NCBI RefSeq assembly: GCF_004923315.1
Contig: NZ_CP039647.1
Coordinates: forward strand, 558,001 to 622,000
Origin: Azospirillum sp. TSA2s
Lineage (GTDB): Bacteria > Pseudomonadota > Alphaproteobacteria > Azospirillales > Azospirillaceae
Length of the DNA stretch: 64,000 nucleotides
Direction of reading: 5' to 3'
Part shown: positions 18,277 to 27,757 of the stretch, in pieces
Numbering within the stretch: the stretch's first letter is position 1
Layout of the letters: every line of letters begins with the position of its first letter
The notes under the pieces: generated by a model
Seen by the model: the letters and a program-made list of their open reading frames with translations, nothing else
Database searches by the model: none
What the model was told of the DNA's origin: nothing
Made by a program: the position numbers and the translations under genes

Positions 18277-18278
18277 GA

Positions 18279-18755
18279 TCATACCTCCGCAAAGGCGTTC
18301 TTGAGCTTGGTGGCGAAGGAGCGTTTGCGCGCCTGCGCCGACACCGTGTCCTCGACCCATTCCAGTGCGTGGGTGGGGCAGATCGTCGCGCAGGCCGGAT
18401 CGCCGCCGCAGGTGTCGCATTTCAGGATCTGCGACCCCAGGAAGTCCCAGGAGGCGCAGCCGAACGGGCAGGCCTGCACGCACATCTTGCAGCCGATGCA
18501 TTTCGACTGATCCAGCTCGACCTGGCCGTTGGCCGGGTTGCGGTGCATCGCCTTCGGCATGCAGACGGTGGTGCAGGCGGCGTCTTTGCACTGCTGGCAC
18601 ATCATGGGGACGGAGAAGCCTTCGCGTTCCCAGGTGTAGACATGGATGCGGGAGGCTTTCGGTCGAAAGTCTCCCTCATGCTCCATGGAGCAGGCGAGTT
18701 CGCAGTTGCGGCATCCGGTGCATTTGTCCGGATGGATCATCAGCATCATGCTCAT
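18279..18755 (-). CDS. aorA: Four-cluster ferredoxin subunit of the aldehyde oxidoreductase (AorA-like)
   Basis: 158 aa with four [4Fe-4S] motifs: [11 protein letters not shown] near residue 12, [13 protein letters not shown] near 53, [15 protein letters not shown] near 86 and [14 protein letters not shown] near 114. Size and layout match the small AorA subunit of bacterial AOR from Aromatoleum, which forms wire-like oligomers with the catalytic subunit. The AOR gene follows at once, the stop overlapping its ribosome binding region. This is the first gene of the minus-strand operon. The third subunit of known bacterial AORs (AorC, FAD/NAD) is not encoded nearby. Confidence 0.9.
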   Translation of the reverse strand: MSMMLMIHPDKCTGCRNCELACSMEHEGDFRPKASRIHVYTWEREGFSVPMMCQQCKDAACTTVCMPKAMHRNPANGQVELDQSKCIGCKMCVQACPFGCASWDFLGSQILKCDTCGGDPACATICPTHALEWVEDTVSAQARKRSFATKLKNAFAEV

Positions 18756-19315
18756 GGTCGGGTGACCTCCTGATAACCGTGACGCGGGCTCCGCTTCTCA
18801 GCGCTCCTGTCGAGTATGTTCCGGCCTTTCCGGCGGGCCGGTCTCGCGCGTCCGGTGTTGGGCTGGTTCCTCGGATCGTGGCTTGGCCGGCTTGCGGCAA
18901 CAGGGGATCGCCGCCGGAGCGGCGGAGAAACCGCCGGGCGTGGCCAGAATCTGGATGTGGGGCATGGGGGACCGGCCCGGGGATGAAGCCGGCCTGTCGT
19001 GATCGGGACGCCCGTCAGGGCGGATGGCACCCCAGGGTGTTCGTTGTCGATCCGCCGGAGCCCGGGGCTGTCGGGCGGATGGTCCGCGTTGTTGGGGTGA
19101 CCATAATCGTTGACCCGTTATGATCGAATGAACACAGGGCCCGGCTGTTAACTATGTCCGGAGGGCGGGGCCGCCAATCTTTGGTCCAGACTGCTCTTTC
19201 TTATCACCAGCGCTGCATGCGCCGATATGATTTACATCAACGCCACTGCGCTAGTTATGGTGAAGACATAGAACCGGCCCTAGGGGAAAGCCTCGATTTC
19301 TTCGGAAACTTACCG
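18756..19315. promoter_or_regulatory. Divergent intergenic region between the AOR-hydrogenase operon and hypA
   Basis: 560 bp without a convincing gene. It must hold the promoter of the long minus-strand operon starting at 18755 and that of hypA. An FNR-like palindrome lies near the hypA side. No sigma-54 -24/-12 element and no insertion sequence were recognised here. Confidence 0.6.
19227..19240. promoter_or_regulatory. FNR/Anr-like box
   Basis: ATGAT-TTAC-ATCAA differs from the FNR consensus TTGAT-N4-ATCAA at one position. It lies 76 bp upstream of the hypA ATG and about 470 bp from the start of the divergent AOR operon. An oxygen-sensing control would suit an oxygen-sensitive hydrogenase and tungsten enzyme. 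Regulation is inferred from the motif alone. Confidence 0.45.
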
Positions 19316-19657
19316 ATGCACGAATTGTCATTGTGCGAAAGCATCGTCACCCTGGTGGTCGAAAGCGCCGGACGGGAGGGCATCCGCCGGGTGACCCGTG
19401 TCACGGTGGACATAGGCGCGGGCGCCGCCATCGATCCGGACGCGCTGCTGTTCTGCTTTCCCCTGGTGACGGAGGACACGCTGGCCGCCGGAGCGGAACT
19501 GGCGATCGAGCGGACGGCGCTGAAGGCGCGCTGCGACGCCTGCGGCACCGACTACGCGCCGGACACGCTGATCGCGCCATGCCCGACCTGTGGTGGGACC
19601 CGGCGCACGCTGCTGGCCGGCCGCGAGATGCGGGTGGTGTCGTTCGAAGGGGAATAG
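19316..19657 (+). CDS. hypA: Hydrogenase nickel-incorporation protein HypA
   Basis: 113 aa. HypA delivers nickel with HypB to the immature hydrogenase large subunit. The N-terminal Met-His-Glu (MHELSL) is the nickel site, and the zinc site is Cys73/Cys76 and Cys89/Cys92 (CDACG and CPTCG). ATG 19316 is chosen because the nickel-binding N-terminus must start there; an upstream in-frame ATG at 19154 would bury it. It is divergent from the AOR-hydrogenase operon. HypB-F are not in the window and must come from elsewhere. Confidence 0.93.
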   Translation: MHELSLCESIVTLVVESAGREGIRRVTRVTVDIGAGAAIDPDALLFCFPLVTEDTLAAGAELAIERTALKARCDACGTDYAPDTLIAPCPTCGGTRRTLLAGREMRVVSFEGE

Positions 19658-19765
19658 AGTTCCGGCAGTGAAAACACGAGATGGAGCGGATCCTCGTCGT
19701 CATATGCAATACGTCCAGGGCGGAGGTATTCCTGTAGGGGCGGGTTGCTGGATAATCATCCCACA

Positions 19766-20776
19766 TCATACGGACCGGTCCGCCCACCCCCCGCCGGTGG
19801 CGATCCGCCGTGCCGCCGTCTCGATCAACTGGTATTTCACACTGCTGACGGTGGCTTCCCGGAACCAGTTGATCAGGTCGCCCCAGGGATCGACGATCTT
19901 GGCGAGGCCGGAGACGAACGCGACGACCGCACCGACGTCGATGTGTCCCTGCACCACGTACCAGCCGCCGATGCCAAGAACCACCGCGACGCCGAGGTGG
20001 TGCAGCAGGTTCATCAGGAAGTTCATCCCGAACTTCAGCGTGTAGATGCCCATGTTCAGCGCGAAAACGGTGTCGATGCGCTTGGGCTGGTCCTGGCTGT
20101 CGGCCACCGTGCTTCCGGTGCTGCCGATGATGTTGCTGCTGATCTGGCGCAGCGTCCTGATGCGCATCGCCGCCCGCCGGTTGATCGCCCGCTGGATCAG
20201 CGGAACGATGATCATCTGCGGCAGGAAAACCAGCGCGCTGACCAGCGCGAATTCCAGCCGCAGATGGGCAATGTAGACGAGCACGCTGACCAGGATGCCG
20301 GTCTGGAGCAAGGGTTCTGACACGCTGATGCCGACGAAGTTGCCGATCGGTTCCGCTTCCGACAGGACCAGCGCGATTTCCACGCCCTCCTCTTCCTGTG
20401 AATCGTGCCGGCGCGGAACGCAGCGGGCCAAGCTGAGGATGGTCATGCGCAGATGCCGCACCGCCCTTTCGCTGACCCAGCCCCGGTAGAGGTTCAGGAT
20501 GAACTTGAGCACACCTTCAAGGAGCGCGATGCTGAAATAGGCGACCGACAGCCAGACGATCGCGGACAGCGATCTCGACGAGATGGCATCATTGACGATG
20601 CGCCGCTGGATCTCGAGCGGCCAGATGCTCAAAAGGAAGACCATGACGGAAAGGACCGCCAGCCCGACCTGATGCTTGCCGCTGTGGCGCCAGACATAGC
20701 CGCCGACCGACGCCGGCAGCGGTCCATTGCCTTGTCCGCGCAGCGCAACTCCGGAGGCTGCCCGTTCTTCCATCAT
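19766..20776 (-). CDS. ABC transporter transmembrane-domain protein without an ATPase domain
   Basis: About 336 aa. Six hydrophobic helices in the exporter (type IV, ABC_membrane) pattern fill the protein (for example VGLAVLSVMVFLLSIWPLEI and VAVVLGIGGWYVVQGH), but it stops where the nucleotide-binding domain should begin. The downstream plus-strand gene shows no leftover ATPase sequence, so this looks like a stand-alone membrane half. It lies 109 bp after the MacB permease gene on the same strand and may be part of the same export operon. The start is uncertain: the double ATG near 20776 is used; 20812 is possible. Confidence 0.7.
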   Translation of the reverse strand: MMEERAASGVALRGQGNGPLPASVGGYVWRHSGKHQVGLAVLSVMVFLLSIWPLEIQRRIVNDAISSRSLSAIVWLSVAYFSIALLEGVLKFILNLYRGWVSERAVRHLRMTILSLARCVPRRHDSQEEEGVEIALVLSEAEPIGNFVGISVSEPLLQTGILVSVLVYIAHLRLEFALVSALVFLPQMIIVPLIQRAINRRAAMRIRTLRQISSNIIGSTGSTVADSQDQPKRIDTVFALNMGIYTLKFGMNFLMNLLHHLGVAVVLGIGGWYVVQGHIDVGAVVAFVSGLAKIVDPWGDLINWFREATVSSVKYQLIETAARRIATGGGWADRSV

Positions 20777-20885
20777 GCCGGCGCGCCTGCCGCCGCCCGC
20801 CGCGGATGCCACCGGCCGACCGTGGCAGCGTTGTCGAGACCGTTCTTCATGTCGCCCGTTCCCCTATACGTTGCACCGCCACGCA

Positions 20886-22114
<1,229 letters not shown>

Positions 22115-22118
<4 letters not shown>

Positions 22119-22861
22119 GCCGCGGCTCCCGGCTGCTGCAAGCCCGCCAGCACCTCGGACGCCACGCGGGGTGCAACGACCGGCCGGTCGTCGATCAGCC
22201 GGCCATCGCGAAAGCTCAGCGTGCGCCGGGCGAAGGCTGCGATGTCCGGCTCGTGGGTCACCAGCACGACCGTGATGCCGCGCGCATTGAAGCCCTGGAA
22301 CAGCGCCATGACCTCGATGCTGGTGCGTGAGTCGAGTGCGCCGGTCGGTTCGTCGGCCAGGATCAGCAGCGGGTCGTTGACCAGCGCACGGGCGATGGCG
22401 ACGCGCTGCTGCTGGCCGCCCGACAATTGCGAGGGATGATGCCATGCCCGCCCGGCAAGGCCGACCTCGGTCAGGCGGGCGAGGGCGCGGCGGCGGCGCT
22501 CCTGGGCGGACAGGCCGGCGTAGACGAGCGGCAGCTCCACATTTTCGACTGCCGGCGTGCGCGGCAGCAGGTTGAAGCCCTGGAACACGAAGCCGACCAG
22601 ACGGTTGCGCACCCCTGCCAGTTCATCGGGAGCAAGGTGCGACACGTCGCGCCCGTCGAGGCGGTAGAGGCCGGCGCTGGGGCTGTCAAGGCAACCGAGC
22701 AGGTTCATGAAGGTGGACTTACCCGATCCCGATGGCCCCATGACGGCCACGAACTCGCCGGCGGCGATGCGCACCGACACGTCGTTCAGGGCGAGCAGGG
22801 GCACGTCCCCCAATCGGTATTCCTTGCTCAGGTGTTCGGTCTCGATCAGCCAGTTGCCCAT
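22115..22861 (-). CDS. MacB/LolD-type ABC transporter ATPase
   Basis: 248 aa ATP-binding subunit. Walker A GPSGSGKST near residue 43, signature LSGGQQQRVAIARAL near 145 and Walker B LLILADEPTGALDS near 165 are intact, with the switch His in LVTHEPD. The LNLLGCLDSPSAG-like segment (here MNLLGCLDSPSAG) is typical of the MacB/LolD group. It lies 30 bp after the adaptor gene and overlaps the permease start, forming a three-gene MacA-ATPase-permease operon. Confidence 0.93.
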
Positions 22862-22891
22862 GGCCGGGCTCCCCGGTGGAAGGCGCAGATG

Positions 22892-24319
22892 TCAGAGACG
22901 GGGGCCGCCGCCCATGGACGGCATCGTGCCGGAGGCGGCAGCCGGGGCGGTTTCGCCGAGGATGACCCGTTCGCCGGCAGACAGCTTACCTCCGACGACC
23001 TCCACCATGGTCCCGTCGGAGGTGCCGAGACGAAGGGGGCGGCGTTCCGGCTGGCCGGACGAGCCGAGCACCCAGACCTCGCCCGCTTGTGGGGATGGCG
23101 GCGCATCCGGCGGGGTGGCCTTGGCCGGGCGATAGCGCAGAGCGGCATTGGGGACCAGCAGCGCGTCGTCGCGATGCTCGACGACGATGCGGACGTTGGC
23201 GGTCAGGCCGGGCAGGAGTGCCAGATCGGGATTGGGCGCCGAGATGACCACGTCGTAGGTAACGACGTTCTGAACGACCTGGGGTGCTTTGCGGATCTGG
23301 AGCACCGTGCCGACAAAGGCGCGGCCGGGGTAGGCATCCACGGTGAAATGCACCTCCTGGCCGACCCGCACCGTTCCGACATCCGCCTCGTCCACAGATG
23401 CGTCCACCTGCATGGCCGCCAGATCCTGGGCGATGGTGAAGAGCACCGGCGCCTGCAGGCTGGCCGCAACGGTCTGGCCGCGATCGACGTTGCGCTGGAT
23501 GACGGTGCCGTCCACCGGCGCGACGATGCGCGTATGCTCCAGATTGATGCGCGCGCCCTGATAGGCCGCCTCCTTCTGCTGCACCAGGGCCGTCGCAGCC
23601 GCGAGGTTGGCTTGGGCGAGACTGAGCTGGGCCTCGGTGGACCGGATCGTGGCCTGTTGGCTGACCTCCTGTGCGCTCAGCGCCTCGACATCGGCCTGGG
23701 CGGCGTCGCTGGCGGACTTGGCGCTGTCACGGTCCGAAGCGGACGCATTTCCCCGCTCGAAAAGCCGTTGCGTGCGGTCGAAACTGGTCCTGGCGTTGAA
23801 CAGGAGCGCCTGCGATCTGCGCAGCTGGGCCTGGACGTTGGTCAGGGTCGCGCGCGCGGCCTCCAAGTCGGCGGCTGCGCGGGCGACGGTGGCCTGCTGG
23901 GTCTGGATGCCGGCCCGGGCGACGGCGAGATCGCCTGCCGCCTGTGCCACCTGTGTATCGAACAGCGCGGGATCGATGCGGGCGATGAGCTGGCCGGTCT
24001 TCACCTCCGTGTTGAAATCGGCGACCAGTTCACTGATTTGTCCCGACACCTGCGATCCGACCTGCACCGTAACGACCGGATTGACGGTGCCGGACGCGGT
24101 GATCGATGCGGTGACCGCGCCGCGCGCCACCGGTCCGGTTCGATAGGCGGGAGCGGCGGTCTGGGTGCCCATGGCGTGATAGAGCAGCCCCACCGCGCCC
24201 AACATCGTGAGCAGGATCCCCAGCAGCCAGCCCGAGTGCCGGAAGGCGCGTTGGGCTGGTGGGGCAGGGTTGGTCGAGCGTCCGGGGCTCGATCCGTGGT
24301 CGGTCAGCGGCAGAGTCAT
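22892..24319 (-). CDS. macA: Periplasmic adaptor protein (MacA/HlyD/RND membrane-fusion type)
   Basis: 475 aa. One N-terminal membrane helix (SGWLLGILLTMLGAVGLLYH) anchors it in the inner membrane. Then come a biotinyl-lipoyl half (GTVNPVVTVQVGSQVSGQI), a long coiled coil of about residues 130-250 rich in Ala, Gln and Arg, the second lipoyl half (IVAPVDGTVIQRNVDRGQTV) and a beta-barrel domain. It should bridge the MacB-type permease to an outer-membrane TolC channel, which is not in the window. First gene of the export operon. Confidence 0.92.
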   Translation of the reverse strand: MTLPLTDHGSSPGRSTNPAPPAQRAFRHSGWLLGILLTMLGAVGLLYHAMGTQTAAPAYRTGPVARGAVTASITASGTVNPVVTVQVGSQVSGQISELVADFNTEVKTGQLIARIDPALFDTQVAQAAGDLAVARAGIQTQQATVARAAADLEAARATLTNVQAQLRRSQALLFNARTSFDRTQRLFERGNASASDRDSAKSASDAAQADVEALSAQEVSQQATIRSTEAQLSLAQANLAAATALVQQKEAAYQGARINLEHTRIVAPVDGTVIQRNVDRGQTVAASLQAPVLFTIAQDLAAMQVDASVDEADVGTVRVGQEVHFTVDAYPGRAFVGTVLQIRKAPQVVQNVVTYDVVISAPNPDLALLPGLTANVRIVVEHRDDALLVPNAALRYRPAKATPPDAPPSPQAGEVWVLGSSGQPERRPLRLGTSDGTMVEVVGGKLSAGERVILGETAPAAASGTMPSMGGGPRL

Positions 24320-24509
24320 CGGCCGTCTCCGGAAGGACCGGTTCGACGGTCCACGCTATCGACCCAGGCTATCCGTCTGACGGTCCGCAGCATTGACGTG
24401 CATCAAGATCGGCAGCGCTCGATCAGGGTACTGCAAAAGCTGTAAAGACAGGACGGACCTGCACCGGTGGGACACCGTCAAGTTGGCGGTGACGGATTGC
24501 CGCCGCGGT

Positions 24510-25238
24510 TCACCCCTTCGCCGCCAACTGACCGGACGCGAAGCGGGCAAGCGTTCCGGCGTCGAGGCGCCGGTCGTGGAGAGCGCTGGCCACCAGCACG
24601 GCATCGGCGCCGTGCGCGGCCAGCGCGTCCAGATCCGCCGCATCGCGCACGCCGCCGGCCCCCCACACCCGAACCCCCGGGCGTCGGGCCGCCAGCGTCG
24701 CAATCCGGTCCAGATCCGGCCCCTCGCCCGAGCCGACCCGGTCCAGCGTCATGGCGATCACGCGCGCGGGCCAGAGGGCTGGCTCCTCGTGCAGCGCCGC
24801 AGGTCCCAGCGGCACTCCCTGCCGGACATCAAGCGACAGCGCCACCCGGTCTTCTCCGGCCAGCGCCAGCGCCGCGTCCAGCGTCGCGCCGTCCGACTGG
24901 CTTTCGCTGCCGATCACCAGATGCCGGACCCCGGCGTCGAACCAGCGGCGGCAATCGTCGGGCGTCGCCAGTCCTGCATCGACCCAGAACGCCACCTCCG
25001 GCCAGCGGGCCTGCAGCGCCGCGACGGTGGAACGGTGGTCGCCATTTCCCCTGATCGCGTCGAGATCGGCGACATAGCAGGCGCGGAAGGGTTGCAGCGC
25101 CAACAGCGCGGCCACGATATCCTGTGGTGCGGCTCCTGCGGTCAGCGCGCTTTCGATGGGGCGGTAGCGGTCGCGCTCCCCCCGCTTGGCATGAACCACC
25201 TGCTCGCCCAGCAGGTCGATGACGGGAACGATGTCCAT
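24510..25238 (-). CDS. HisA/HisF-like TIM-barrel protein of the methanofuran/H4MPT cofactor set
   Basis: 242 aa. MDIVPVIDLLGEQVVHAKRG is the start of HisA-type barrels, and GAGGVRDAADLDALAAHGAD carries the phosphate-binding Gly-rich loop of the C-terminal half. Histidine synthesis genes are absent here; its neighbours are ATP-grasp and MfnF-type genes, and HisA-like genes of this kind occur in the C1 cofactor clusters of methylotrophic bacteria. The real reaction is unknown. The start codon (25236-25238) overlaps the start codon of the divergent ATP-grasp gene within one CCATGG. Confidence 0.85.
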   Translation of the reverse strand: MDIVPVIDLLGEQVVHAKRGERDRYRPIESALTAGAAPQDIVAALLALQPFRACYVADLDAIRGNGDHRSTVAALQARWPEVAFWVDAGLATPDDCRRWFDAGVRHLVIGSESQSDGATLDAALALAGEDRVALSLDVRQGVPLGPAALHEEPALWPARVIAMTLDRVGSGEGPDLDRIATLAARRPGVRVWGAGGVRDAADLDALAAHGADAVLVASALHDRRLDAGTLARFASGQLAAKG

Positions 25239-26229
25239 GGAGAACAGCCTTCGTCGGGTTCTGGTCTGCGAGTATGTCACCGGCGGCGCGTTGTGCAACG
25301 GGCCGCTTCCGACCGACCTGATGGCGGAAGCCAACGCGATGGTCGTGGCCCTGGTCGGTGATCTGGTCGCGCTGGACGGAATAAACGTCACGCTGTGCTG
25401 GGACAACCGCCTTGCCCCGCCGTCCTTCCCCGCAGACCGTGTCGCCCTGTTCCCGGTGGCGCCGGGCGAGGATCATGAGGCGCGCTGGCGCGCTGCCGCC
25501 GCCCGGTGCGACATGGTCTGGCCGATCGCGCCGGAAAGCGACGGGCTGCTGGGCCACGTCGCCGCTCTTTTCCGCGGCACCGGCCGCCCGGTGGTCGCCT
25601 GCGCGCCCGAGGCCATCGCTCTCGCGTCGTCGAAGACGGCGACGGCGGCGCGGTTGGCCGCCCACGGCATCCCGACCATTCCCACCGTTCCCTTCGGCGC
25701 CCCGCCGCCGCCCGCCGCCTGCCATGTGGTGAAGCCGGACGACGGCGCCGGTTGCCTCGATACCTTCATCGTCGACAACATCGCCGCCTGGACGCCGCCG
25801 CATGCCGGCCGCTGGATCGTCCAGCCGCTGGTCGAGGGCGAGGCGTGCAGCCTGTCCATGCTGGTCGACGATACCGGCGGGGTGCGGCTGCTCGGCTGCA
25901 ACCGTCAGACGGTGGAGCGCGGGAGCGACTGCTTCTCCTTCCATGGCGTGGAGGTCGGGGCGATGGAACACCGCCGTGCCGCCTGGGAGCCGCTGGCCCG
26001 CGCCGTCGCCGCCGCGATTCCGGGGCTGTGCGGCTATGTCGCCGTCGACCTCATCGACCGGCCTGATGGTCCGGAGACGAATGGCCCAGTGGTGGTGGAG
26101 GTGAACCCGCGCCTGTCCGTCGGCTATTCCGGGCTGTCGCGGGTGCTGGGCTGGAACCCGGCGGGCGACATCCTGACTCTGTTCCACACCATGTCGGCCG
26201 ATGCGGGCCGGGAGGACGCACATGCCTGA
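25237..26229 (+). CDS. ATP-grasp enzyme, probably methanofuran biosynthesis (MfnD-like, tyramine-glutamate ligase type)
   Basis: 330 aa. The C-terminal two-thirds has the ATP-grasp layout, with CHVVKPDDGAGCLDTFIV as the ATP-binding strand-loop and VVEVNPRLSVGYSGLSR as the metal-binding end. The N-terminus RVLVCEYVTGGALCNG is typical of the H4MPT/MFR-linked group. MfnD adds glutamate to tyramine during methanofuran assembly. The next gene overlaps by 8 bp and is MfnF-like, which supports the assignment. Start 25237 is chosen because the first beta strand begins right after it; ATGs at 25219 and 25231 are alternatives. Confidence 0.85.
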   Translation: MENSLRRVLVCEYVTGGALCNGPLPTDLMAEANAMVVALVGDLVALDGINVTLCWDNRLAPPSFPADRVALFPVAPGEDHEARWRAAAARCDMVWPIAPESDGLLGHVAALFRGTGRPVVACAPEAIALASSKTATAARLAAHGIPTIPTVPFGAPPPPAACHVVKPDDGAGCLDTFIVDNIAAWTPPHAGRWIVQPLVEGEACSLSMLVDDTGGVRLLGCNRQTVERGSDCFSFHGVEVGAMEHRRAAWEPLARAVAAAIPGLCGYVAVDLIDRPDGPETNGPVVVEVNPRLSVGYSGLSRVLGWNPAGDILTLFHTMSADAGREDAHA

Positions 26230-27256
26230 CACCCGTGGTTCGATCGTGATCGGCTGGGACATCGGCGGCGCCCACCTGAAGGCCGCCTGGGCGGAGGATG
26301 GCCGGCTGCGCGATGCGGTCCAGGTGCCCTGCCGGCTCTGGCAAGGGATGGGAGAGTTGGATTCGGCGCTCACCACGGTGCTGGAGCACCTGCCGGCGGA
26401 CGCCGACCATGTGGTGACGATGACCGGCGAACTGGTCGATCTGTTCGACGACCGCGCCCAGGGCGTGCACACGCTGATCGACCGGATGGCGGTGGCCCTG
26501 CCGCAGGTGCGGCTGCGCGTCTATGCCGGCCGGCGCGGATTGCTGTCGCCACAGGAGGCGCGGGGACAGGTGATGGACGTGGCCTCCGCCAACTGGATGG
26601 CGACCGCCGCGGTGGTCGCCCGGCTCCTGCCGGCGGCGCTGCTGGTCGACATGGGCAGCACGACCACGGACGTCGTGCCGGTGCGCGACGGCGCCGTGGT
26701 GGCGCGCGGCGTCACCGATCACGAGCGGATGGCGGTGGAGGAGCTGCTCTATACCGGGCTGACCCGCACGGCGGTGATGGCGATGGAGCGCACCGCGCTG
26801 GTCGCTGGCGAGCGGTTGCCGATGATGGCCGAGTATTTCGCCACCAGCGCCGACCTCTACCGCGTGCTGGGCCGGCTGGACGAGGCCGCGGACCAGCATC
26901 CCGCCGCCGACAACGGGGCGAAGACGGTCGAGGCCAGCCTGCGCCGTCTGGCCCGCATGGTCGGGCATGATGCCGGCGATTACGATCCGGCGGTCTGGCG
27001 GGCGATGGCCGCAGATCTGACCGAACGCCAGCTGCGCCGCATCCACGATGCCGCCTGTCGCGTGCTGTCGGCCGGGGTGCCGCCTCTGCCGGACGATGCG
27101 CCCGTGGTTGGGGCTGGCGTCGGACGTGCCGTCGTGAAGGAGGTGGCCGTCCGGTTGGGCCGTCCCTACCAGGATTTCTGCGATGTGGTGGGTGCCCCCG
27201 GTCAGGATTGGGTCGCCAGTTGCGCCCCCGCCGCCGCCATGGCGCTGCTGGGTTGA
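26222..27256 (+). CDS. Hydantoinase/oxoprolinase-fold protein of the H4MPT-linked C1 pathway (MfnF-like)
   Basis: 344 aa. IVIGWDIGGAHLKAAW is the first phosphate loop of the actin-like ATPase fold and LLVDMGSTTTDVVPV the second, as in hydantoinase A-type proteins. In archaea MfnF joins the furan and tyramine-glutamate halves of methanofuran; the bacterial homologues sit in formaldehyde-oxidation clusters. ATG 26222 overlaps the ATP-grasp stop. No formyltransferase/hydrolase (fhc), mch or mtdB gene lies in the window. Confidence 0.85.
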   Translation: MPDTRGSIVIGWDIGGAHLKAAWAEDGRLRDAVQVPCRLWQGMGELDSALTTVLEHLPADADHVVTMTGELVDLFDDRAQGVHTLIDRMAVALPQVRLRVYAGRRGLLSPQEARGQVMDVASANWMATAAVVARLLPAALLVDMGSTTTDVVPVRDGAVVARGVTDHERMAVEELLYTGLTRTAVMAMERTALVAGERLPMMAEYFATSADLYRVLGRLDEAADQHPAADNGAKTVEASLRRLARMVGHDAGDYDPAVWRAMAADLTERQLRRIHDAACRVLSAGVPPLPDDAPVVGAGVGRAVVKEVAVRLGRPYQDFCDVVGAPGQDWVASCAPAAAMALLG

Positions 27257-27265
27257 GGGGGAGAC

Positions 27266-27748
27266 ATGAGCCGCGCCTTCGTTAAGGAAAGCGACGCCGA
27301 AACCGAGGGGCCGCTGCCGCAGATCACCGGTCCCCTGCACGTGTCCGCCGCCACGGTTGCCGCTTGGCAGGAGGAGCTTGCCGCGGCCGACGCCGAGGTT
27401 GCGAATCTGCGTGGCTCCGATGCGCCGGAGGACCGGCAGGCGATGAGCAGCGCCAAGCGGCGCGCCGACCTGCTCCGCGCCCGTCTGGCCGCCGCCGTGG
27501 TGGTGCGCCCGGCCGGCTCGGCGGATGAGGTCGGGTTCGGCTCCGTCGTCGTCGCCGAGGATGAGGACGGACGCCGATGGACATTCACGCTGGTGGGCGG
27601 CGAGGAGGCCGATCCCGCCGCCGGCCGGATCAGCTGGCAATCCCCGTTGGGCGAGGCGCTGATGGGCGGGCGGGCCGGCGACGTGGTCGAATGGCCGCGC
27701 CGGAACGGCCCCCTGTCGCTGACCCTTCGTTCGGTGTCGGCGTCCTGA
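27266..27748 (+). CDS. GreA/GreB-fold transcription factor-like protein
   Basis: 160 aa. An N-terminal stretch of about residues 30-80 (VAAWQEELAAADAEVANL onward) looks like a coiled coil, and the C-terminal part (VGFGSVVVAEDEDGRRWTFTLVG, in two pieces, then PLGEALMGGRAGDVVEW) is the FKBP-like domain of Gre factors, including the SPLGEALMG motif. Gre proteins restart backtracked RNA polymerase. Its place 9 bp after a methanofuran gene is unexpected, and a specialised role is possible. The acidic tip residues of GreA are not obvious. Confidence 0.82.
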   Translation: MSRAFVKESDAETEGPLPQITGPLHVSAATVAAWQEELAAADAEVANLRGSDAPEDRQAMSSAKRRADLLRARLAAAVVVRPAGSADEVGFGSVVVAEDEDGRRWTFTLVGGEEADPAAGRISWQSPLGEALMGGRAGDVVEWPRRNGPLSLTLRSVSAS

Positions 27749-27757
27749 TCCCGCCCC

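Noticed and set aside
16315..18510. 731-aa open frame on the plus strand
   Set aside because: It lies opposite the AOR gene, whose cluster ligands and catalytic residues are all present. The plus-strand frame has no domain.
24510..25238. Histidine biosynthesis enzyme HisA
   Set aside because: No other his gene is near and all neighbours are C1-cofactor genes, so a HisA-like paralogue is more likely than true HisA.
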